A DNA stretch of 64,000 bases from Dactylis glomerata (taxonomy: Eukaryota; Streptophyta; Magnoliopsida; Poales; Poaceae): contig QXEO01000414.1 of assembly GCA_007115705.1 (NCBI GenBank), forward strand, positions 248,001-312,000. The letters are read 5' to 3'. The notes under the pieces are model-generated. The model was not told where the DNA came from, searched no databases, and worked only from the letters and a program-made list of their open reading frames with translations. How positions within the stretch are numbered: the first letter of the stretch is position 1; every line of letters starts with the position of its first letter. Of this stretch, positions 30,303-40,341 are shown in pieces. A program made the translations under genes and the position numbers.

Positions 30303-30960
30303 GTTGCTCTCGTCTTTCCCCGATTTCTTATCTTGTAGTCGATAAGCTCCTCCTGGTATTACCTCTGTCACGATATATGGTCCCACCTATGGGGACTCTA
30401 ATTTGCCATGACCGTCTTGCTTTAATCGCAAGACTAAATCTCCCACCATGAAAGATCGTGGACGAACTCGACTACTATGGTAGTTTCGTAGATTTTGCTG
30501 GTACTGCGTTGCTCTGGCAAGTGCTACGTCTCTTGCTTCATCAAGTGCGTCGACGTCATCTTGAAGTACTTCTGTGGCAGTTGTCTCATCGTAAGCCGTG
30601 ATTCTTAGGGCTTCATGGGTGATCTCGACTGGAAGCACAGCTTCTGCGCCGTGGACCAGAAAGAAGGGGATTTCTTGAGTAGCCACGTTGGGTGTAGTTC
30701 TGAGACTCCAAAGCACGGAGGGTAGTTCGTCTACCCAAGCGTGTTTGACTTTTTCGAGAGGTGCTAACAGCCTCTTTTTTATCCCGTTGCATATTAAGCC
30801 ATTAGCTTTTTCGACTTGTCCATTTGTCTTTGGATGCGCTACGGACGCAAATTTCAGTTTGATTCCCATGCTTTCACAGTAGCTCTTGAACTCTTTTGAC
30901 ATGAAGTTTGTCCCATTGTCCGTGATGATGCTATGCGGTACTCCAAAGCGAAAATCTGAC
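30303..30960 (-). pseudogene. Integrase C-terminal part of Gypsy A pol
   Basis: The minus strand reads FGVPHSIITDNGTNF (second catalytic Asp region), SVAHPKTNGQVEKANG (catalytic Glu), WSLRTTPN, then a C-terminal domain with GDLVLRLKQ. The frame is open from about 30957 to a TAG at 30389-30387, which replaces a Trp expected before VGPYIV; coding-like sequence continues to the Copia E insertion at 30303. Upstream of 30960 the sequence changes directly to gag, so protease, RT, RNase H and the integrase N-terminus are deleted. Family: Tat-type Gypsy. Confidence 0.85.
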
Positions 30961-31333
30961 TGGTTGATCGGACCATTGCAGGTACTCTGTAGTAGCTGGT
31001 GGTGACGATATTGCCAGGTTTACCTGTCTGGATATGCTCTTCTGCTCTTTCTTGGACTTTGGCACTGGTTGGATCATTGCTGATATATATACTTTTGACT
31101 CCAGCTGTTTTGTGAGTCGTTGCATTTGGTATCCCTGACTCATGCTTTTTCCTCCCTGTCGTGCTCTTTGGCTTGAATCCATGGCATTTTGCAACCTTAG
31201 GAAGGTTCTGCAATCCTTTATCTGGTGGTTGGAAACTCTCTTCCCATCTAGGTACGCATAATGGATGCGATAAGGTCCATATAGCATGTCTTCTGCCGAC
31301 GGGCCGGAGTACTTTGGTTTTTCTGTTCCCCGA
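30961..31333 (-). pseudogene. Gag C-terminal part of Gypsy A
   Basis: Minus-strand frame with DGKRVSNHQIKDCRTFLRLQ, usual in the C-terminal gag region of grass Tat-type Gypsy elements, followed by a Gln/Lys-rich stretch. It joins the gag frame at 51964 when Gypsy B and one TSD are removed (KEFQTRDS|RGTEKP). Its downstream end meets integrase in another frame, near 30960, through an internal deletion. Confidence 0.75.
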
Positions 31334-31338
31334 CTATC

Positions 31339-31873
31339 TGTTGGGGATATACCAAATGGGTATACCAGCGACGTAGTCCTAAACCAGCAAGCCAGGATGG
31401 CCCATCAGGGTGGTATGGCGGATTGCCTACCGGGCGGCCCAGTTCTGGAGAGATCATGGCGGTACTGGACGCAGGCGCTTATGGCGGATCCGAAGATAGG
31501 CCCATGGCGGGTTGCCTTGTAGTACACGCATAGGACTTAGTCTAGGACTCCAAGTTGTATCCACTCTGGTACCACCGTGTAGCCCACACCAGGCACCTTT
31601 ATAAGCCTGGCGTGGAGAAGCCCTTGGGGCACAACTCAACAGCTCAGACTTACGGCCAATCGCATAGCGAAACAGCCAACCTCATCATTGTAATCGAGCA
31701 CTTGTTGCCATATAGTGAATTATAGCAGCACGTAGGGTCTCGCCACCGTTGCGGGATCTGAAGCTGGGTAAACTCGTGCTACCACCGTCCCGGATCGCTC
31801 CGCCGTGTTCACCCCCTTCCACAAACCGCCATACACCTACCCCTATGGCAGATCTGTTGACGAAACCACGACA
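31339..31873 (+). repeat. 5' LTR of Gypsy B
   Basis: Starts TGTTGGGGATATACC and ends CGAAACCACGACA. A TTTATAAG element at 31598-31605 is the likely TATA box. Partner is 51423-51958. Confidence 0.95.
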
Positions 31874-33559
31874 GTTGCCGCCCACCATGGGGCGAGGGCA
31901 TCTGGAATCGATCCGGGCGGATTTCTCACCACCTTCGACGATGGCGATCGCTTTCATCTGCAACACCGGCGGAAAGTTCAATGCCGCCAAGGCTAGGCAA
32001 TCAGGGTCTCGACGTAACAACCCTCACACTGGCGAATTGTATCCCCTGTGTTCGAGGCGGCGCCGATCTGATCTGATTTTCGATCTGCCATGTCTCTACA
32101 TCTTCTTGGCGTCGCTGGCTTCGCCGCCGCCGCGGATAACCCCTACTTCGTCATGGCTGGCTTTGCCGCCATCACAGACTACTTTTGTTGTCGTAGCCGG
32201 TTATAGCTCTGTGACAGCCGACATTGTCGCTGTCCCGGACTGCGTCACCTTATATCCACGCTGGCTAGTGTAACTTTGCCGCTGATAAGTTCATCGTCGT
32301 TGGCTCGTATAACTTTGCCGCCGATAAGTTCATCTTCGACTCCGCCACGGACAGCTTTGCCGCCATCGCGGACCACTTCGCCGCTATGGCAGAATATTTC
32401 ATCGTCGCTGGCTACAGCTTTAAGTCCGCCATGAACAATGCTGCCATCTATGCAAAGATTCAATCAGGCATGTTGCGATCGATTGATGATCCTAGTTATC
32501 TCATGCAAATCATGCATGGATTAAACGGCCAGGGTGCTAATCTACATGACCGAAGCTATGCTGCTGCCCATGGTGACGTGAATCATGCATATGTTTTTCT
32601 GCAGGGACGCTAGCTTATCATCTGATCGAGCATCATGCAAAGCTGATTTCTGCCATACCGCTTCCATCATTGTCAACTTTGTGGCCATTGCGGTTGATCT
32701 GGCAGCCAGCTATGACTCTGTCCCGCCGTCGCCGCCATGTACTCCCCGCTACGGTTCGCTCCGGCATCGCTGCGGTTTATTACGGCTTCATCTCTGATGC
32801 GGACGTCTTCATCTCCGAGGCGGCAAAATATATTGCATGGCGGCCAATTTTGACTCCGTCGCGACGGCCTTCCTCTCCGCTCTGGCTGTTGGATCCGCCA
32901 TCACAGACTATACCGATGTCGTGGCTGGTTTTCAACGTTGTCATACAAAGGCTACACCGGCGGAATCAGCGCCAGCGGAATCGTCCGTTCCGCATAGAGG
33001 GAATAAGAAGACAAGGCGGATAAAAATTGTCGTCATGGCAGCACGCCAAGTCCTTGTCGGGAAGAAATAATTTGACGAGGTGCTACTGCAGTTGATCTGA
33101 TGGCTATGGATCGAGCTAGCTCTCCCGCCATGCGGAATCCTGTATGTACGCATCACGACAGCTCTAGGCGGAAGCATGTACTTTCAAAGTAAAAAAATCA
33201 GGCAACGTGCATAGGCCAGGCTAGAGTCCAACGTGGAGAAGCACTTTGCGTGCATGGGATTCCCGGCCAAGACGTTGATCGCATGCATAATCATACGAGG
33301 CTAATTATTGGCGGATGTATCCTGCCTATGGCGGATGCAATTTGGCTACCGCGGACTACTTCTAGTCCGCTGTCTCCTCGGTGTCGCTGGCTTCGCCGCC
33401 GCGTGGATTATTCCTACTTTGTCATGGATGGCTTCACCTTCTGTATAAATAATTTTGCTTTCGCCATCGTCAACTTCGTCGCTGCTACGGATTGCTCTCC
33501 GCCATAGCCGGCTTTTCCGCAATCGCGGACTACTTCGTCGCGACCCACATCGACTCCGC
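31874..33559 (+). other. Leader of Gypsy B with decayed internal repeats
   Basis: Starts with a primer-site-like sequence (31874-31892). The rest is GC-rich but without a long ORF. It has loosely repeated phrases such as GCTGGCTTCGCCGCCGCG (32110 and 33385), TTTGCCGCCGATAAGTTCATC (32273-32340, two copies) and TTCGCCGC with GCGGAC. These look like old tandem or dispersed duplications in a non-coding leader. The expected gag is absent. Confidence 0.55.
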
Positions 33560-34259
33560 TCAAATAGCTAAGTCTCTATTTATAATGATACTTTATGTTT
33601 TATGATCATGAGATAAAGATTGGTTCACTCATATTCTGAGTCTTTTACCGCTTTCGTTTTGATCATAACTTTTCCATGATTTGCCTTGCGCTCGTGAGTA
33701 AATTTTGACTGGCTTGCCTCTAAAAGGCGCCGGTATCATGCAAAAATCCGCCATCCGGCGTTAGCTTAAGTTTTCTGGCCTACACGTTTTCTGATGTTTT
33801 ATATGTGGATTCCCGAGTAGTGACATTTTGGCACTTTAAAGCCGCCATCCGTTTCCAAGGTTTTGGACGGCTGCTATTAAGCGCTATCGCCTTGGCGGAT
33901 TGTTCGCGCAAAAGTTTGCCATCTCACGAAAAGTCAAGCATATAAACCGGAAGAATGGATAAACCAGCACTTGCTTAAAATATATTAAATGCACATGAAC
34001 TGTTCAAGATAGTCGAGTTTTTTTCCGCCTTGACAGTTTTATGTTGTTCAACAGCTGCATAGTTTCAGCTTTAAAACATTTGTTCAATGGCCGTGTTTTA
34101 TCCGCCTTGCATTTGTTCGTTGAACACAAGAACGATTTAATACAATTGTGTTTCATTTTTATGTCACAGGTACATATGACGCTTGGACGCTTTGCTGGTG
34201 CCCGATCTTAGGTATTTTCAAGCCAAATAGCTCAAATACTCAGCGTTCACCATCGACAA

Positions 34260-34560
34260 CAGCCCAAATCTGCCATGAAGAGGTCACCATCGATGGCAAC
34301 CCAAATCTGCCATGGAGCAGCCACTGTCGTTGGCAGCCCAAATCTGCCATGGAGCGGCTACCTTCGATGGCAGCTGAAATCTACCATGGAGCGGACGCCT
34401 TGGAGCAGCCCGCCATGGAGCAGACCGCCTTGAGTCCGCCATGGAGAGGCCACCTCGGAGCAGTCCGCCATGGAGAAGGATGCCTTGGGACCGCCATGGA
34501 GCAGGATGCCCTGAGGTCACCTTGGAGCCGCCATGGAGCTGGCCACCCGGGGGCTGCGAC
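34260..34560 (+). repeat. Minisatellite with CCATGGAGC core
   Basis: About ten copies of a 25-45 bp unit built on (G/T)CCATGGAG(C/A)(A/G)G alternating with AAATCTGCCATGG, CGCCTTGGAG and CCGCCATGG. Units vary in length. ORFs called on both strands come from the repeat. Confidence 0.7.
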
Positions 34561-34589
34561 CATAATATGTTGATCTAATAACTGGTAAA

Positions 34590-35312
34590 GTTCTCTAAGA
34601 GCATCAAGCCGGATTTTTAAGTAAATTCCACCTTGACACTCGGGGGCTACACCGATGCTAAGTTTTGTGAAGTTCTCTTAGAGCATTGCACCGGATAGAA
34701 ATCCGCCATAACGCTCGGGAGCTACTCATTGCATTTTAACTATGTAGTTCTCTTAGAGCCCAATGCCGGATAGAAATCCGCCATAACGCTCGGGGGCTAC
34801 AGCTAGCAAAAAATCCTAAGTCTTCTGAGAGCATCGCTAGGAAAAATTGCGTAGCGGTGCTCGGGGGTACAGGCTAAAAATTCTAAGTAGTTTCTCTAAG
34901 AGCACCCTGATGGATTCTCTATGAGAACCCGCCATGGCGCTCGGGGGCTACACATGGTGTAAAAGCATCAAAGTTCGAAAACAGAAGCAGTGCGATAATT
35001 TTGCGCTCACTATTTGGTAAGCTTCGAGGCAACATCTTATACTGGAAGGAACGTTCCTTGAGCTTGGAAGAAACACTAGATATCCACCTTGGATTCGTTT
35101 GCAGTAGCATACCAGCATGTATCTGGAAAATTACACTGCAAGTATGAGACGTCACTGGTCCGCCTAAGTTCTAGGCGGATAAAATTTATTATTTGGGAGC
35201 TCTACGAGATCTTTTCACGTGACTATCTTGAAGATGAAGATGAAGACGAAGATAAAAATCCCATCAAGCAATGAAGACAGAAGAGAAGATCTCAAAGAAC
35301 TCCGGGGGCTAC
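34590..35312 (+). repeat. Array of CTCGGGGGCTAC polypurine-like boxes in element C
   Basis: Units of about 65-110 bp, each TTCTCTTAGAGC...GCCGGATAGAAATCCGCCATAACG(CTCGGGGGCTAC), with boxes at about 34638, 34721, 34788, 34859 and 34940 and the final one (CTCCGGGGGCTAC) ending at 35312 against LTR C. No gene lies in this stretch. Confidence 0.75.
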
Positions 35313-35983
35313 TGTTGTGGATATACCAAACGGGTGTACCAGTGACGTAGTCTCATACCGGCAAACCAGGGTAGTCCATGGAGGTGGTATGGCGGATAGC
35401 CAACCGGGCGGCCTAGTTGTTGGTGGTATGGCGGATTGAAGGCTGCCATGTCATGGCAGATTCCATGCTGCCATGCCATGACAGATTCCTAGACGCACCC
35501 GTGCCATGGCGGATTCCCGGATAGCAGGAGCTTATGGCAGATTCAAGGCTATCATACCATGGGGGATTCCCGGATAGCAGGAGCTTATGGCAGATTCCTC
35601 AAGACGTGCCTATGGCAGATTTGCCTTGTAGTACAAGATATTGTATAGGACTTAGTCTAGGACTCTATGTAGTATCCGCCCCGGAACCGCCGTGATGCCC
35701 ACGCCAGGCGCCTTTATAAGCCGGCGTGAAGGAGCCCTTGAGGCACGACTTAGCCATAAGGGTAGAAGACATAGCAGATCGCATAGCAACCAACACAACC
35801 ATTGTAACTTGTACACATTGTGCCATTATAGTGAGTTGTAGTAGGATGTAGCGATCCTCCACCGCGGGGACGTGAACCTGGGTAATCCCTGTCTATCACC
35901 GTCCCGGACAGCAGATCGCCTATCCCCTCTTTCTATCGCCTTGAGGTACCCCTCATGGCATACATGTCGTAAGAACCACGACA
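35313..35983 (+). repeat. LTR of element C
   Basis: 671 bp, TGTTGTGGATATACC to AGAACCACGACA. It is clearly related to the Gypsy B LTRs at both ends but much diverged and longer in the middle, which repeats GGCAGATTC and GCTGCCATG phrases. It has TTTATAAG (about 35714) like LTR B. No partner LTR is present in the window. Confidence 0.8.
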
Positions 35984-38900
35984 CTTTTTATGGAGTGGTT
36001 CCTGGCCGCCAAGCTAAGTCCCTCGGGTCTATCACCCTCAAGGTTGCCTTCGGTAGTGAAGAAAATTACCGAGAAGAGCCCATAACCTTTGAGGTAGTCC
36101 CGTTCAAAAGTACATACCACGTGATCTTCGGCCGCCCTGCCTTCCATAGTTTCCACGCCAGGCCGTGCTACATCTACAACCAGCTGAAGATGCCAGGATC
36201 GGATGGCATAATCACCGTTTATGGCAGCTTCAGAAAGGCAAAGGAGTGCGAGGATGGAGAAGCGGCTTTCGCGGAAGCAGTGTTCTTCGGCGAGGAGTTC
36301 AAAGAAATTCACGCCGCCACGGACCCCGCAGAGATGCCGGCATCCAAGCAAGAAGTTTCCGCCTCCCCGCCCACCTTCAAACCTACAGTTGATACAAAAT
36401 AGGTGAAACTTGTCGCTGGCGATGCCGCCAAGACCACCTCCATTGGGACAAATCTGTCCCCCAAATAGGAAAGCGCGCTCGTCGAGTTCCTCCGTGAGAA
36501 CCGGGACATCTTCGCATGGCAGCCATCTGACATGACAGGTGTACCTAGGGAACTTGCCGAGCACGCCCTACAGATAATCCCTGGCTCCAAACCAGTAAGA
36601 CAAGCCACGAGACGCTTCGGAGATGAAAAATGCCATGCGATAGCAAAGGAAATTTCCAAGCTACTGAAAGCAGGCTTCATCAAAGAAGTGATCCATACGA
36701 AGTGGGTGGAAAATCCTGTGTTAGTTCCTAAGAAAAACACAAAGGTTCTGCGCATGTGTGTAGATTACACTGGCCTGAACAAAGCGTGTCCAAAAGATCC
36801 TTTTCCCTTGCCTCGCATTGACCAAGTCATTGACTCGACGGCGGGATCAGAATTGCTATGTTTCTTAGTTGCCTACTCAGGATACCACCAGATCAAGATG
36901 AAGGAGTCCGATCAGCTCGCTACGTCGTTCGTAACACCTTATGGCACATATTGCTATGTCATAATGCCTTTCGGTCTGAAAAACGCGGGAGCAACATACC
37001 AGCGCACCATGCAAAAGTGCCTGGCGGATCAAATCGAACGCAATATCCACGCATATGTGGACGACATCGCCGTCATGTCCAAGAAGCAAGATGGCCTTAT
37101 AGAGGATTTGTAAGCGACCTTCGACAATCTAAGGAAGTACAACATGATGCTCAACCCCACGAAGTGCGTCTTCGGGGTACCAGCTGGACAACTCCTGGGA
37201 TTCATTGTCTCCCACCGCGGAATCGAGGTCAACCCAGAAAAGATCAGGGCAATCCTCGACATCTCCCGGCCTAATGACTTAAAGGACGTACAGAGACTCA
37301 CAGGCTACGTGGCAGCAGTGATCAGGTTCATCAGTCGTCTTGGCGAGAAGGCTTTGCCACTCTACAAGCTGATGAAGAAATCAGAAGAATTCGTCTGGAC
37401 CGACGAAGTAGACGCAATGCTTAAGGATCTGAAGAGAGTGCTATCCACTGCACCAGTCCTAGCAGCTTCCGAAGACCAGGAACCCATGTTACTATACATG
37501 GCGGCAACCAACAGGGTCGTCAGCATCGTCATCGTGGTAGAACATAAGGAAGAAGTGCAGAAGTATGGCGTACAACGACCAGTCTACTATATCAGCGAGG
37601 TCCTGACGGAATCCAAGCAGCGCTACCCTCACTACCAAAAGTTGCATATGAAGTTTTCCTAGCTTCTCGTAAGTTAAGGCATTACTTCTATGACCATAAG
37701 ATCACAGTGGTGAGCAAGGCTCCACTGAAGGACATCATCAACAACAGCGATGCAACAGGACGAGTTGCAAAGTGGGGCATTGAATTGGCCTCTTTCGACA
37801 TCGACTACAAGCCTCGCACCGCCATCAAGTCTCATGCTTTGGCGGAATTTATGGTGGATTGGAAGGAAGCGCAGGAGACTATGCCCGTCCCAGAACCAGA
37901 GCATTGGGTGATGCACTTTGATGGTTCAAAGCTACTACACAGCTCGGGGGCTGGAGTGACACTCAAATCTCCTAAGGGAGATGAGCTCAGCTACGTTCTC
38001 CAGATCCACTTCCCCACCACCAACAACATCACGGAGTATGAAGCGCTACTGCACGGGCTACGCGTCGCAAAGGAGATCGGCGTACAACACATTATGTGTT
38101 GTGGAGATTCTGACCTTGTCGCTCAGCTGGTGGCTGGCACATATAAAGCTCGGAACGAAGTTATGGCGGCTTACAGAGACGAAGTGGATGAGATGGCCAA
38201 AAGTTTCCTCGGCTACGATATAAAGCACGTACGACGAGAAGATAACATGGCAGCCGACACCTTGTCCAAGTTAGGATCTAGCCGCAAGGCAGTTCCGCCA
38301 GGCGTATTCCTCGAGCATCTGCATGTACCATCAATCAAGATGGTGGTTCCAGAAAATCCGGAACTAGCAAGCTCCCCTGTTATGGCGGTTTTGCCCAGCA
38401 ATCCGCCATGGGCAGAGCCCTACCTGGAATATCTGACGAACAAGAAGCTACCCGAAGACGAAGTCCAAAAGAGACAAATCGAGCGTAGAGCAAAAGCGTA
38501 CACCATCATAGATGGATAGCTCTATAAGCAAAGCACCTCGGGAGTCTTCATGAAGTACATATCCCAAGTCGACGGAATCAAAATACTAAGGGAAATCCAC
38601 GAAGGCGAATGTGGGCATCACGCCGCCGCCAGATCCCTAGTAGCTAAGGCATTACGCCATGGATTTTACTGGCCAACAGCCAAGGCAGATGCAGACCGTA
38701 TCGTGGAGCTTTGCCAAGGTTGCCAGATGTACTCCAAGCAAACCCACATGCCCGACACAGCGCTGCATACGATCCCTATAACCTGACCTTTTGTGGTCTG
38801 GGGGCTGGATATGGTGGGTCCGCTAAAAATAGCACCTTCGGGATTTACGCACCTCCTGGTAGCGGTAGACAAATTCACGAAGTGGGTGGAAGCTAAGCCC

Positions 38901-39692
38901 ATCAGAAAACTTGATGGCAAAACCGCCCTAAAATTTGTCAAGGACATTATGGTCAGATTCGGCATCCCACATAGCATCATCACCGACAACGGCACTAACT
39001 TGTCTCAGGGAGAAGTCGAAGAGTACTGCCATCACAACGGAATCCGCCTTGACCTGGCATCTGTGGCGCATCCACAGTCCAATGGCCAAGTTGAGCGGAC
39101 CAACAGACTAATCATGTCAGTAATTAAGCCACGCCTAGAAGCACCGCTACTCAGAGCAGCTAGAGCCTGGGCAGAAGAGTTGCCATCTGTGCTATGGAGT
39201 CTACGGACCACGCCAAACAGATCAACTGGCCTCACCCCTTTCTTCTTAGTCTATGGATCAGAGGCAATCTTGCCAAGTGATGTCCAGTACGATTCCCCAA
39301 GAGTCGAGGCCTATGAGGAGGAAGATGCAGAAGCGTCCAGACAACTATCTGTGGACCTGCTAGAAGAAGAATGAGACCTAGCAGCCCAGAGATCCACCAT
39401 CTGCCAGCAGAATCTCCGCCGCTATCACAGCCGACGAGTTCGCAAACGCTCGTTCAAAGAGGGGGACCTGGTGCTACGCCTCAAACAGCAGAAGTCCCAC
39501 AAGCTATCCCCGCCTTGGGAAGGACCCTTCGTCATCAGCAAAGCTCTACTGAATGGTTCCTACTACCTCGTTGATATTCGCGAGCTAGATAAGCGACCCA
39601 GTAAGAAGCGCAAACGAAGAGACCCTAACGATATCTACGACGAAACAGATCATCCATGGAACATCGCACAGCTACGTCCTTTCTACACTTAG
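35984..39692 (+). pseudogene. Decayed pol of Gypsy B (protease end, RT, two RNase H domains, integrase)
   Basis: Order: second half of protease (FYGVVPGRQAKSLGS), RT with RMCVDYTGLNKACPKD, FGLKNAGATYQR and AYVDDIAVMS (about 36740-37080), first RNase H end, a second RNase H with FDGSK, TEYEALLHG, GDSDLV and ADTLSKLG (37905-38280), integrase zinc finger (HHAAARS, CQGCQ), core (LDMVGPL, TDNGTNL, NGQVERTNR) and C-terminal part to TAG 39690-39692. Two RNase H domains mark the Tat lineage. Damage: stops at 36400-36402, 36466-36468, 37111-37113, 38517-38519, 38784-38786 and 39372-39374, and a 1-base loss near 37643. Most stops fit C-to-T or G-to-A changes in Gln, Trp or Arg codons. Confidence 0.92.
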
Positions 39693-40341
39693 CACTTACC
39701 TAGCTATGTAATAGGCAACTCTATATAATCAATGAAATAAAGCATTTGGTTCACTCTTGATTTTTTCTGAGTCTTTTACCTCCTTTATTGTTTATTTAGA
39801 TCGTGTGGAACCTTTGCGCAATTGTGCTTTGCACTTGCATTTTTTTTAAATCCGCCATAACGGTCCACGTAGCATATTTATGTTTTGATCTCCATCTGAT
39901 GTTCTTTGTGTGGATTCCTGAGTAGTGACTTTTTGATGATCTGAGCCGCCATCTGCTAAGGGTTTTGGACGGTTGCTATTAAGTATCGTCGCCCTAGCGG
40001 ATTGTTCGTGCGAAGATTTCGCCATCTCATGAAAAGTCAAGCACAAAGAGCCGGATGGCGGATCGCATAATCCTACGCGTGAAAAAAAATTCAAAGTGTT
40101 GTTTTTTGAGCATGTCAAACAACTGCAAGTTGCATAAAACTAGGCCTGGCAGTTTTTTCGCACAACAAAACCACTTAATAAAAATTGAGCTGCAAAGTTC
40201 AACAGCATTTCACTGATCCGCCACAAGCAGATCAGTCACAGTGTAGAGCATACACGCGGTTTAAATAAGTTTAACTTACAGACCCACTCAGGGGCCAAAT
40301 TGATGTAATTGTTTTTCTCCTGCCACATTGCAGGGCATAGT
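39693..40341. other. Spacer between pol and antisense gene in Gypsy B
   Basis: About 650 bp between convergent stops, with no ORF. It is related to 33560-34150 of element C. It carries AATGAAATAAAGC (about 39731), a plausible poly(A) signal for the plus strand. Confidence 0.55.

Larger units (their letters stand above)
33560..35983 (+). mobile_element. 3' part of a related Gypsy element C, with its LTR
   Basis: 33560-34150 parallels the region just after Gypsy B pol (39700-40120): both share TTTGGTTCACTC...CTGAGTCTTTTACC, GTGGATTCC(C/T)GAGTAGTGAC, GGTTTTGGACGG(C/T)TGCTATTAAG and GTCAAGCA. It is followed by a minisatellite (34260-34560), polypurine-like boxes (34630-34955), ACTCCGGGGGCTAC and LTR C. 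It is thus a 3' untranslated region plus 3' LTR without the rest. After LTR C the sequence is mid-protease of B, so C probably inserted in B and a later deletion removed B's gag and C's 5' half. Confidence 0.6.

Noticed and set aside
34260..34960. CRISPR-like array
   Set aside because: Units are direct tandem copies with no regular unique spacers, in a plant retrotransposon.
35953..36564. 203-codon minus-strand ORF
   Set aside because: Complement of the protease/RT region of Gypsy B.
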